Assembly (NCBI RefSeq): GCF_002259745.1
Contig: NZ_MWWW01000002.1
Coordinates: 106 to 64,105, forward strand
DNA: 64,000 nt
Direction: 5' to 3'
From: Bifidobacterium myosotis
GTDB taxonomy: Bacteria > Actinomycetota > Actinomycetes > Actinomycetales > Bifidobacteriaceae
Shown here: in pieces, positions 17,969-26,732 of the stretch
Numbering within the stretch: position 1 is the first letter of the stretch
How the letters are laid out: each line of letters begins with the position of its first letter
Notes under the pieces: model-generated
Told to the model about the DNA's origin: nothing
Seen by the model: only the letters and a program-made list of their open reading frames with translations
Database searches by the model: none
Made by a program: the position numbers and the translations under genes

Positions 17969-20188
17969 CTAGGCGCGTTCCACTTCGAGCAGCAGACAGT
18001 GCTCGGGAGCGAGCTGCGGCAGGCGAATGCCCCATTGCGTCAGTACCGCACCCGGTACGGTAATGCCGTCATCGGTCCACCAGTCCAGATGTGTGCGGCA
18101 GTTCGGGCTTATTTCGCTGTCGTACAGATCGGCACCTCCCAGTGGGCGCACACGGTATGTCGACGATTCGTTGAGACCGGGGAAGCGCGTCAGCCCGTAC
18201 GGGTATTCGGCTGACGAGGATACGGCGGCGAACCGGTACACCGCGTAAGACCGGTCGGGTGCCAGCAGTCCGTCCACGCGCACCGCCGGGTCGGGGTTGT
18301 CCGCATGGACGACATCACCTTGCGGAAGGCGCGTGCGCCGTGCCTTGTACAGGTCCACCCACCGTTTGATGAGGGCCAGCTCGTCGTCGCTGAGCTTCAT
18401 GATGTTCCATTCGATGCCCAGATGGCCGAAGAACGCCATCGCCGCTCGCGTGGTGATTGTGGTGGAGCGTCGCGTGGCGTGGTTCGGCGATTCGGAGATG
18501 TGCTCTCCGACCATCTCCGGCGGAACGATGAGCGAGGTGCCGCGTTGGATGTCCGCGCGTTCGATTGGGTCGGTGCAATCGGAGGCCCATACGCGGCTGC
18601 ACCGGGTCAGCACGCCTGCATCAATACGGCCTCCTCCCGAGGAGCAGGACTCGATCTCCAGCCACGGATGCCGGGCGCGCAGACGGTCGATGATGGCATA
18701 GAACATCTGCGTCTGCCGATGCACCGCCGTCAGACCGGAAGTGCGGGAGACGGGCTCGGTGAGGAACCGGTTATGATCCCATTTGATGTAGTCGATGTGG
18801 TATTCGCCGACCAGCCTGTCGATGCAGTCCTCCACATACCGAGCTGCCGCCGGATTGGTCAGGTCGATGACTTGCTGGCTGCGTGCCTAGACCGGCATCC
18901 GCGTGGCATTCGGCGCCAGTATCCAATCGGGATGGGCGCGCGCCGTATCGGAATCCGGGCTGATCATCTCCGGCTCGAACCACAGGCCGAACCCCATGCC
19001 GAGTCCATGCACGTGGTCGGCCACGGTGTGCAGGCCGTGCGGCCAGATGCTGTGGTCCACTTGCCAGTCCCCAAGGCCTTTGGTGTCGTCTCTGCGGCCG
19101 GTGAACCATCCATCGTCGATGACGAAGCGTTCGATGCCGATGGACGCCGCGCGGTCCGCCAGCGCGATGACCTTCTCCTCGTTCTGGTCGAAGTACATGG
19201 CCTCCCATGTATTGAGCGTCACAGGACGGGGTGTGGACGCGAGCTCAGGATGGAAGGATCTCAGATAGGCATGGAACCGTGCGGCAACGGCGTTGAGTCC
19301 GTCTCCCACGGAGACGAGCAGACGCGGCGCATGGTAGGTCTCACCTTGTTGCAGCGTGATTTCCCCCGCATAGGGCAGTTCTCCACCACCGATGATGCCA
19401 TGGGTGTACGGCGTGCGCTCTGCGAAGACCGTACTGTTGCCGCTGAACGCCACATGTGCGCCGAAGGTCAGTCCGTGCTCGAATCCGAATCCCGGCACGC
19501 CGGCCACCAGCAGTGTTGCGGCGTTGAAATCCGGCCGCCCCATATGCGAGTCCTTGGCGAACAGCCCCTCCGTAAGCGGCTGGCGCTGCAGCGCGCGCTC
19601 GCGAAGATGGTGTCCCGTGCAGGTCTGAATCTCACCGATCTGCGGCGGAAGCGGTACGACCGGGGTCAGCCGGGCTATCGTGAGCGGATTGTCGCCGGCA
19701 TTGGTAAGGGCGGTGTCGATGCGGATAAGGCCTTCCGGCCCGATGGCGATGGAGGCGTCAAGCGTCAGACCGCCTTCGGGGTCGATTGCTTCGAAGCGGA
19801 GCGAATTGTCGGTCCATGAATGGGAAACGACCTTCAGCGCGGGGAAGAGCTCTCTGCCATCGCGGCTCACCTGGATGGCAGGCGTGCCGGTCCATCCCTC
19901 GGCCTGGGTGGGCAGGATGGTGGGGAACTCGCTGATGGAGAGCCCAGCGTCGAGTGTTTGAGGGAATTGGAAATCGATGGTTGCGGCTGTGCTGTGGCCG
20001 GTGTCGTCTGCATGTCCGTCGCCGTGTCCTCCGCTCGATGATGCAATCGCCGCGTGGGTGATGGCCGCGATGTGGGGAAGGCGGTTTGCGCTTAATCCGA
20101 TGGCGAGTTCAATGGGCGGCGTACACAGCCGTTTGCCGAGCTCGCTATCGGGTTCAGGTTGGTGGATGGTGACGATCGTTGTTCGCAT
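17969..20188 (-). pseudogene. Second GH36 alpha-galactosidase, interrupted by an in-frame amber codon
   Basis: One continuous reading frame of 740 codons on the minus strand holds a full GH36 enzyme but is split by a TAG at 18889-18887. The upstream part ends LAPNATRMPV. The downstream part resumes ARSQQVIDLTNPAARYVEDC and keeps both catalytic regions: YIKWDHNRF (nucleophile) and RVWASDCTDPIER (acid/base). As annotated the first product (433 residues from ATG 20188) lacks both catalytic Asp residues. Everything else is intact, so this is a recent nonsense mutation or a sequencing error. Two operators lie upstream. Confidence 0.88.
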
Positions 20189-20217
20189 GGCATACCTCGT
20201 CGTATTGGTTTCGTGCA

Positions 20218-20261
20218 GGGGAATCGATACCAAGCATCATACATCGTGGAATCGGTACCAC
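20218..20261. promoter_or_regulatory. Two LacI-type operators before the interrupted GH36 gene
   Basis: GGAATCGATACCA around 20220-20232 and GTGGAATCGGTACCAC at 20246-20261 lie 30-75 bases upstream of the leftward gene start. They match the operators at 15,595 and 20,402. Confidence 0.75.
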
Positions 20262-20401
20262 AAAATCGCCCCTTTGCCCGTTAAGGCTCACATTTTGTTG
20301 TTTATATGTCTTACAAGCGTTGAAATAAAGCCAATTGTTAGTTTTTGTTCGTTTGTGTTACCGCATGACAATCTCGCCTCGACACGCCGTGCATGGTTGA
20401 C

Positions 20402-20417
20402 GTGGAATCGATACCAC
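20402..20417 (+). promoter_or_regulatory. LacI-type operator of the sugar importer operon
   Basis: GTGGAATCGATACCAC, the same palindrome as at 15,595-15,612, 122 bp upstream of the binding-protein gene. The 350-bp gap from 20189 to 20539 holds this site, the two leftward operators and an AT-rich stretch (20,280-20,350) that may contain promoters. Confidence 0.78.
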
Positions 20418-20539
20418 ATATGATTGTGGCTATCGGGATTCAAGAAGCTGCGATGCCGCAGTGAGGGGCATGACAGCATGTGAACGCCGAGAGTTAATTC
20501 CGCTGGAGGGCGGGATGAGAATCCTCAAGGAAAGGCTCA

Positions 20540-21889
20540 ATGATGAGGAACTGGAAGAAAACGACCGCCGCTATCGCCGGCATCGCAGCCCTTGGTATGA
20601 TGTTCGCCGGATGCGGCAACCCCGCAGCCGCCGGCAGTGACGACAACACCGATACCTCCTCCGCCGATTACTGGCCGGCCGAGGACACCAAGCTTGACGG
20701 TGTGAAGCTGACGTTCTGGGCGGCCCAGAACTCCAACAAGATTCCGGTCCAGGTCATCAAGGACTTCGAGTCCAAGACCGGCGCCACGGTCGATCTGCAG
20801 ACCATTCCGGACAACTACGAATCCAACGTGCAGACCAAGATCACCACCGGCGACTCCCCGGACATCATGTTCTGGCAGGCCGTGCCGTCCACCTTGGCGG
20901 GCTTTGTGGCCCAGGACAAGCTGCAGAAGCTGGACAACGCCCCGTGGCTCGAGAACTACGCCGACGGCATCGCCGACGCCAGCGGCAAATACCAGGACAC
21001 CTACTACGGTGCTCTGGTCTCCGCTCCGGACACCGAAGGCGTCTGGTACAACAAGAAGGTCTTCGAGAAGGCCGGTATCACCGATACCCCGAAGGGTTGG
21101 GATGGCCTGATCGAGGCGGCCAACAAGATCAAGGATTCCGGTGCGGCCGAATCCCCGTTCTTCGAGATGGCCGGCTCCCAGTGGGGCACCCAGTGGGCCG
21201 TGAACGTGCAGCTCGCCGAGGCGGCCAAGGACGGCCTGTGGGACAACGTCAACGCCAACAAGGACAGCTTCGAGGGCGAGGACATCCTTGGCGCCATCAA
21301 GGAATACAAGAAGATGATTGATGATGGCCTGTACAACAAGGACGCAGGTTCGGCCAAGGACACCGATCAGGCGCAGGCTCTGCTTGACGGCAAGGCCGGC
21401 ATGATCATCCAGACCAACTCGATGTTCAACGCCATCTCGGCACTTGCCGACAACGACAAGGCCAAGCTGGACGACACCATCGGCTTCTTCCCGATTTCCA
21501 AGGAAGGCAACATCGCCACCTCCATCCCGCAGCAGGGCAACTGCATCGTCGCCTTCAAGACCGGCGACGCGAAGCGTGAGGCCGCGGCCCGCCAGTTCAT
21601 CGAGTTCTGGCTCGGCTCCGAGTACGAGACCTTCATCAAGGACCAGAACTACGTCTCCATCATGAAGGACGTCGAGACCCCCGATACCGTGCCTCAGGCC
21701 CAGCTCGACGCCTTCGATGCCCTCAAGGACGCGGTCGGCTCCATGCAGTCCCAGGCTGTGGCCAACCCGGACCTCTACCTGAACCTTGCCAACATGGTCA
21801 ACGGCACGATGACCCCGGAGCAGGTTGCCAAGACCACCCAGGACCAGTTCGCACAGATCGCCAAGGCGCAGGGCGTCGAAGGATTCTGA
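20540..21889 (+). CDS. Sugar ABC transporter substrate-binding lipoprotein (raffinose/alpha-galactoside type)
   Basis: A 449-residue extracellular binding protein of the carbohydrate uptake family 1 (MsmE/RafE-like). The signal peptide ends in the lipobox FAGC with Cys at residue 26, so the mature protein is lipid-anchored. After a Ser/Asp-rich linker comes VKLTFWAAQNSNKIPVQVI and the usual TGDSPDIMFWQ. Location between alpha-galactosidases that share its operator suggests raffinose-family sugars. Two permeases follow; no ATPase gene is present, so a shared MsmK-type ATPase elsewhere is implied. The ribosome site is AAGGAAAGG. Confidence 0.9.
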   Translation: MMRNWKKTTAAIAGIAALGMMFAGCGNPAAAGSDDNTDTSSADYWPAEDTKLDGVKLTFWAAQNSNKIPVQVIKDFESKTGATVDLQTIPDNYESNVQTKITTGDSPDIMFWQAVPSTLAGFVAQDKLQKLDNAPWLENYADGIADASGKYQDTYYGALVSAPDTEGVWYNKKVFEKAGITDTPKGWDGLIEAANKIKDSGAAESPFFEMAGSQWGTQWAVNVQLAEAAKDGLWDNVNANKDSFEGEDILGAIKEYKKMIDDGLYNKDAGSAKDTDQAQALLDGKAGMIIQTNSMFNAISALADNDKAKLDDTIGFFPISKEGNIATSIPQQGNCIVAFKTGDAKREAAARQFIEFWLGSEYETFIKDQNYVSIMKDVETPDTVPQAQLDAFDALKDAVGSMQSQAVANPDLYLNLANMVNGTMTPEQVAKTTQDQFAQIAKAQGVEGF

Positions 21890-21899
21890 TTGGTTGACC

Positions 21900-22025
21900 G
21901 CCCCGGTGAAGTGTTTCACCGCACTCCCGCCGGGGCATGATCCCAATCGATTTCCGGCTCAGGCATCCGGCCGGGCCACGCCCGAGGCCGCGTTTTCCCT
22001 AGCGCGGCTCCGGGCCCCGGCCGCC
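21900..22025 (+). other. Structured spacer between binding protein and permeases
   Basis: The 164-bp gap is GC-rich and can fold strongly: CGGTGAA/TTCACCG near 21908, then an arm near 21967-21977 (CCGGCCGGGCC) pairing with about 22014-22023, enclosing CCCGAGGCCGCG/CGCGGCTCCGGG. Such hairpins after binding-protein genes commonly stabilise the upstream message or attenuate the downstream genes. Confidence 0.5.
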
Positions 22026-22053
22026 CAGCCACTTATGTAAGGAAAGCGAAACA

Positions 22054-22974
22054 ATGACGACTCACGTCTCTTCGTCCGCCAAACCAGTCAAGGGTACGCG
22101 GACATTGGAGCGCAAGAACTATCCGTTGCGCTACATAGTTCCCGCGGGCGTAATGCTGTTGGTGTTCTTCTTCCTGCCCACGGTCATGAACTTCATCTAC
22201 GCCTTCACCGATTGGTCCGCGTTCAAGAAGACCATCGAGTTCAACGGCTTGGATAATCTCAAGCAGCTCTTCGAGAGCGGTACCTTGATGGCAGATATCA
22301 AGGTCACTTTGATTTACGCGGTGCTCGTGGCCTTCTTCCAGAATGCGTTCGGTCTCGCGCTCGCCGTGCTCCTCGAGAAGGACACGCGTCTGAACCGCTT
22401 CGCCCGCACGATGTTCTTCATTCCCGTGATCATGTCCGCCCTCGGCGCCGGCTACATCTGGCAGGCCATCCTGAAGACCGACGGCGTGCTGAACCAGATT
22501 CTCGGTTTCTTCGCCGGTCATACCGTGGACGTCCAGTGGCTTGGCTCCACGACGTGGACCATCGTGATCGTCACCATCATCCACGGATGGAAATGGATGG
22601 GCTTCGCGATGCTCACCTACCTCGCCGGTCTCAAGACCATCGATTCCGAAGTGCTGGAGGCTGCCTCCATCGATGGCGCCAACGCCTGGCAGACCTTCTG
22701 GCAGGTCAAGTTCCCGCTCATCGCTCCGGCCATGACCTTCAACGTGGCCACCGCCCTGCTTGGCTCGATGAACTCCTTCGACATCGTCCAGGCCACCACC
22801 AACGGCGGCCCCGGCGGTTCCACCGAAATCCTGAACCTGTTCATCTGGCGTACGTTCGGCAAGGGCCTGTACTCCCAGTCGACCACCATGAGCCTCGTGC
22901 TCTTCGTGATGGTGATGATCATCGCCATCCCGCTTGTCACCTACCTGCGTAAGCGTGAGGAGAAGATCCTATGA
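22054..22974 (+). CDS. Sugar ABC transporter permease, MsmF-like
   Basis: A 306-residue inner-membrane permease with six segments. The first is IVPAGVMLLVFFFLPTVMNF at about 28-47. The coupling loop EVLEAASIDGANAWQTFWQV near 204 is the EAA motif that docks the ATPase. It pairs with the following permease, whose start overlaps its stop (ATGA at 22971-22974). The Shine-Dalgarno TAAGGAAAG precedes the ATG. Substrate is inferred from the neighbours as alpha-galactosides. Confidence 0.92.
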   Translation: MTTHVSSSAKPVKGTRTLERKNYPLRYIVPAGVMLLVFFFLPTVMNFIYAFTDWSAFKKTIEFNGLDNLKQLFESGTLMADIKVTLIYAVLVAFFQNAFGLALAVLLEKDTRLNRFARTMFFIPVIMSALGAGYIWQAILKTDGVLNQILGFFAGHTVDVQWLGSTTWTIVIVTIIHGWKWMGFAMLTYLAGLKTIDSEVLEAASIDGANAWQTFWQVKFPLIAPAMTFNVATALLGSMNSFDIVQATTNGGPGGSTEILNLFIWRTFGKGLYSQSTTMSLVLFVMVMIIAIPLVTYLRKREEKIL

Positions 22975-23855
22975 GTAGCGCAACCTATAGCGAATCCGGT
23001 GTTAGAACCAACAGCCTCACCGTCGTCAAGAAGTCGTCGAAAGTCCATGACATCGTTCACGCAGTGATCGTCATCCTCCTGATGCTCCTGTTCCTGGCCA
23101 TCCCGTTCTGGATTCTCATCGTCACCGCAGGCAAGACCCAGGCCGAGGCCGTGGTGCCGAGCATGGCGCTGCCGAGCCAGTGGCATCTCATCGACAACCT
23201 CAAGGAGGTCATCGTCGAAGGTAAGGTGTTCCCGGCCCTCCTCGGCTCGTTGTTGGTCACAGTCCCGTCGGTGTTCATCTGTCTGCTGTTCGGTTCGATG
23301 GCGGCGTGGATTTTCGGTCGCCGTACCTCTAAGGGCGTGGGCATGCTGTATGCGCTGTTCATTTCCGGAGTCATCCTGCCGCCGTCCGTCGTGACGATCA
23401 TGATGCTGCTCAAGATGCTCGGCCTGTCCGGCACCGCCTTCGGCATGAACTGCGTGTACATCGGCATCTACCTGTCCGTGGTGATCTTCTTCATCACCGG
23501 CTTCATCCGCACGATTCCGCCGTCCCTCGAGGAGGCCGCCCGCATCGACGGTGCCAGCCCGATGAGGATCTTCTTCACGATCATCTTCCCGCTGCTTGCC
23601 CCGACGCTCGCATCCTCCACGATTCTGGTGGTGCTGTACATCTGGAACGACATCTTCTACTCGCTGTTCATCCTCTCCGGCAAGATGAGCACCCTGCCGC
23701 TCAACCTCTACAATGTGGCGAGCGCAGGCCTGTATCTCAACAACTGGCATCTCATCTTCGCCTACATCATCCTGATGACGCTCCCGCTGCTCATCGTCTT
23801 CGTGATCGGCCAGCGCAAGATCATCAGCGGCATCACGGGCGGCGCCGTTAAGTAA
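22971..23855 (+). CDS. Sugar ABC transporter permease, MsmG-like
   Basis: A 294-residue second permease of the importer. Membrane segments begin with IVHAVIVILLMLLFLAIPFW, and the EAA loop is SLEEAARIDGASPMRIFFTI near 184. It is translationally coupled to the preceding permease. It ends GGAVK, and the DNA encoding this end is echoed several times in the following 300 bp. No ATPase or hydrolase follows in the same unit. Confidence 0.92.
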   Translation: MSSATYSESGVRTNSLTVVKKSSKVHDIVHAVIVILLMLLFLAIPFWILIVTAGKTQAEAVVPSMALPSQWHLIDNLKEVIVEGKVFPALLGSLLVTVPSVFICLLFGSMAAWIFGRRTSKGVGMLYALFISGVILPPSVVTIMMLLKMLGLSGTAFGMNCVYIGIYLSVVIFFITGFIRTIPPSLEEAARIDGASPMRIFFTIIFPLLAPTLASSTILVVLYIWNDIFYSLFILSGKMSTLPLNLYNVASAGLYLNNWHLIFAYIILMTLPLLIVFVIGQRKIISGITGGAVK

Positions 23856-24160
23856 ACAGCCTAGTAGGCTGTTTATAGGCGCCGCCGAGCGCCGGTAGAC
23901 GCGAGGTAATACTGAGCCGGCCGCAGGCCGTCCGCTATTGCAGGACGAGCCGTTAAGTAAACATCCCGGCCAAGCCGTTAAGCGGACAGTCCAGTGGGCT
24001 GTCCGTAGGCGAGGTGAGCAGCTGTGCTGCGAAAGGAAAATTCGAAGATTTTCCGGTTTACAGGCTCCGCCGAGCTGCGGCAGTGGCGAGGTAACGATAA
24101 GCCTCGCCACAGGCGAGTCCGTAATTGCAGGGCGGTGCGGTCAAGTAAGCGCCCGCATGT
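23847..24160 (+). repeat. Degenerate repeats of the permease gene end with hairpins
   Basis: The sequence GCCGTTAAGTAAACA, which encodes the permease C-terminus and stop, recurs near 23,949 and, decayed, at about 23,973. It is followed each time by hairpins such as AAACAGCCTAGTAGGCTGTTT or GGACAGTCCAGTGGGCTGTCC. The blocks around 23,910-23,945 and 24,090-24,130 share GCGAGGTAA, GAG/AAGCC, a CAGGC hairpin and a TTGCAGG ending. A similar block appears near 38,893-38,965. The 484-bp gap to the next gene otherwise holds only the inverted repeat at 24,237. Confidence 0.5.
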
Positions 24161-24236
24161 TCCGTAGCAGGTTGGTGGTGGGCGAGAATGGAGGCGCAGT
24201 GAAGTAAAGCCATACCCAGTGTTCTTCTCCTCTTCC

Positions 24237-24297
24237 GAAGCGCTCCGTGTTCCCTGACAGGTTCTTCTCCTTCCGGTTGGGGAACACGGAGCGCTTC
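24237..24297. repeat. Inverted repeat upstream of the LacI gene
   Basis: Perfect 18-bp arms (24237-24254 and 24280-24297, beginning GAAGCGCTCCG) around 25 bases. The direct repeat GTTCTTCTCC occurs at 24221 and 24261. It ends 31 bp before the TATACT of the LacI gene. It may terminate the importer operon or bind a repressor. Confidence 0.6.
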
Positions 24298-24339
24298 CCA
24301 TCGCAAATGTTCCATCACGGGCCCTTATATACTGGGGCA

Positions 24340-25398
24340 ATGATGGAAGATAGACAGGTGCATATGCCAAGGCCTAAAGAGAAGCGGGCGCCGGTAATCA
24401 AGGATGTGGCCGCGCTCGCTAACGTATCGGTGTCAACGGTGTCCCGATACCTGAACGATTCGCCCCGTATCAGCGAGGAAAGCCGGAGCCGTATCGCTCA
24501 TGCCATCAGACTGCTTGACTACCATCCGAGCCGCGTGGCGCGTGGTTTGGTCAACTCGACCATGAAGTCCATCGCGGTGCTCACCAGCAATACCACGCTG
24601 TATGGTTCATCGATGACGATTCAGGGCATCGAGGACGAAGCCCGTACGAACAATTATCCGGTGAGCATTTCCAAACTGGATGATGACTCGGCCGATGGCC
24701 TGCGTGCGTCCATCACCATGGTCATGGATCAGAACCCCAGCGGCGTCGTCGTGATGAAATACGACGAATTGGCCGCCAAGGCCTTGAATCTGCTCCCTGA
24801 TACGGTCGCGAAGGTGGTCATCGCCGGCGATCGCGAATCCGATTTGGATCAGATCGATCTGCGTGAGAACCAGTCCGGTCGGGAGATCACCGAATTTCTG
24901 CTCGGTCTGGGACACGCGAACGTCGTGCACGTCACTATCCCGGGCGGAGGCGGCGGATACAGCCGTACCGCCGGCTGGGAGGCGGCGTTGCGCGCCAACG
25001 ACAAGCCGATTCCTGATATGTGGCACTGTTCATGGTTGCCCAGCGATGCGCGCGAACTGGGGCATGAGATAGCGCATGTGGATGGGTTGACCGCGATATT
25101 CGCCGGCAACGACGAAATCGCGATGGGTTTGATTCGTGGGCTGGAGGATGAAGGCAAGAGCGTGCCGGGGGATATCAGCGTTATCGGCTTTGATGATCAT
25201 CCATTGTCGAGCGTGTGGACGCCGCCGTTGACCACGTATCGGCAGGATTTCCCTGCCGCCGGCCGCCAGGCTGTCCAGCTGCTGCTGTCGCGCATCGAGG
25301 CACAGGAGCGCGGTGAGGTGCTGCCCGCGAGGTTCGTGGAATTGCAGGGCGAGCTAGTGGTTCGTGCCTCGGCCGGTGCCCCGCCATCGGCTCGATAA
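24340..25398 (+). CDS. LacI family transcriptional regulator, probable alpha-galactoside repressor
   Basis: A 352-residue LacI/GalR regulator. The helix-turn-helix at about 17-40 is VIKDVAALANVSVSTVSRYL, and the hinge and periplasmic-binding-protein-like effector domain follow. The ATG at 24340 is chosen because TATACT ends 6 bases before it (leaderless); frame upstream to 24247 is not used. It lies immediately downstream of the sugar importer. The shared palindromes at 15.5 kb and 20.2-20.4 kb are the obvious targets, but binding is inferred. Confidence 0.9.
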   Translation: MMEDRQVHMPRPKEKRAPVIKDVAALANVSVSTVSRYLNDSPRISEESRSRIAHAIRLLDYHPSRVARGLVNSTMKSIAVLTSNTTLYGSSMTIQGIEDEARTNNYPVSISKLDDDSADGLRASITMVMDQNPSGVVVMKYDELAAKALNLLPDTVAKVVIAGDRESDLDQIDLRENQSGREITEFLLGLGHANVVHVTIPGGGGGYSRTAGWEAALRANDKPIPDMWHCSWLPSDARELGHEIAHVDGLTAIFAGNDEIAMGLIRGLEDEGKSVPGDISVIGFDDHPLSSVWTPPLTTYRQDFPAAGRQAVQLLLSRIEAQERGEVLPARFVELQGELVVRASAGAPPSAR

Positions 25399-25501
25399 GG
25401 ATATGCGCCTTGCTGGTGGAGACGGTTGACTGGAGGCGTCTTGGGGTGTGCATGACGCTCTGAGATGCGGTCCGGCGCGAGCGGCTGTGCCCTCGCATGC
25501 C

Positions 25502-26554
25502 TCACGATGTCTTGCGCTCGTAGACGCGGCCGGTGCTTTCCAGCGCGGTGTGACGCCGGGGCTCGGTGGATTCCCGGACGATCATCGGGCATTCGATGGA
25601 TGTCACACCGTGATGTGGCCGGCCCGCCAGCGCGTCGAGCAGGAACTGGGCCGCGGTCTTGCCGATGATGGTGATGTTATTGTCAAACGTGGTGAGCGTG
25701 GGATGGGCGTTGGCGGCGAATATGAACCAATTATCGTGCCCGATGACGGCCACGTCTTGGGGGACACGTTTGCCGATGGACCTCAGTCCGCGCACGGCGC
25801 CCCGGGCGATCTCGTCGCTGAGACAGTAGATTGCATCGAGATGCGGGTGTTGCTCCACCAACAATTGTGCCGCCCGCTCACCCCACTCCTCGCTCCATGC
25901 GTCGAACAGAATCGCAATCGGCTGGAAATCATAGAGGATGAACGTGCGCTGCGCACCCAGAACGCGGTCCTTCGCCGCCTGGAAATCCTCGGGGCCGGCG
26001 ATCACCGCGATGTACCGGCGCCCGATGTTCAGCAGATATTCGATGGCCTGCGCGCCGGCGCCGATGTTATCGCAGATGATGCTGCAGTCATTCGGGTCGC
26101 GCGAGGGGTCGTAGGCGTAAATCACCGGCAGGCCCATCGTGGTCTGCGGGTCGAGCGGAGGCCGTGAATTGGTGGTATCGCCCACCACGATCAGCCCATC
26201 CACACCATGCACCGCGAGACGGTCGATATGGCTTTTCTCCAACGCCGGCCGGCCGTGCGAACTCATCAGTAACGCGGCGTGATTCGACGCCCCGAGCGTG
26301 ATTTCGGCGCCGGTGAGCAACGGCAGGGCGAATCGGCCGTTGTAATCGGAGGTGATGAGTCCGATGAGTCCTGAGTGCTCACGAGACCGCTCCGTCCTGT
26401 TGGCTTTGTCGTAGCCGAGTTGTTCCGCCGCCTTGAGCACCGCACGCTGTGTGCGGGCGGAGATGCGGTCCGTATGATTCAGTGCCTTGGATGCGGTGGC
26501 AACGGAAACATTCGCCAGCCGAGCCACGTCGGCGAGGGTTGTTTTGCTGGACAT
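25502..26554 (-). CDS. LacI family transcriptional regulator, divergent from beta-L-arabinofuranosidase
   Basis: A 350-residue LacI/GalR regulator. The HTH is TTLADVARLANVSVATASKA at residues 4-23, followed by an effector domain with EYLLNIGRRYIAVIAGPEDF and the typical VAVIGHDNW. The ATG at 26554 is preferred, since codons upstream give no family similarity. The palindrome at 26,567-26,582 is 12 bases before the start, consistent with autoregulation and with control of the divergent GH127 gene. Confidence 0.9.
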   Translation of the reverse strand: MSSKTTLADVARLANVSVATASKALNHTDRISARTQRAVLKAAEQLGYDKANRTERSREHSGLIGLITSDYNGRFALPLLTGAEITLGASNHAALLMSSHGRPALEKSHIDRLAVHGVDGLIVVGDTTNSRPPLDPQTTMGLPVIYAYDPSRDPNDCSIICDNIGAGAQAIEYLLNIGRRYIAVIAGPEDFQAAKDRVLGAQRTFILYDFQPIAILFDAWSEEWGERAAQLLVEQHPHLDAIYCLSDEIARGAVRGLRSIGKRVPQDVAVIGHDNWFIFAANAHPTLTTFDNNITIIGKTAAQFLLDALAGRPHHGVTSIECPMIVRESTEPRRHTALESTGRVYERKTS

Positions 26555-26566
26555 GCCGCCAGAATA

Positions 26567-26582
26567 TGCGAAATTTTTCGCA
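26567..26582. promoter_or_regulatory. Candidate LacI operator in the divergent intergenic region
   Basis: TGCGAAATTTTTCGCA is a palindrome with 7-bp arms in the 178-bp gap between the LacI gene and the GH127 gene. It is the only strong palindrome there. Confidence 0.6.
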
Positions 26583-26732
26583 TTCGCAAGACCCGGACAT
26601 AGAGCGGAAAAACAACGCATACCATCAACACTGCAAGTTGGTAAGGGGCATGAAAGGCCAGCGTGGCAGCTGGTGTACATGTCTATGCAAAGCGGAATAC
26701 GAGCAGTACCTACAGTGTGGAAAGGACGAACC

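Noticed and set aside
18887..18889. Programmed read-through or special amino acid at the amber codon
   Set aside because: No insertion element or special tRNA signal was seen; a simple nonsense change explains it.
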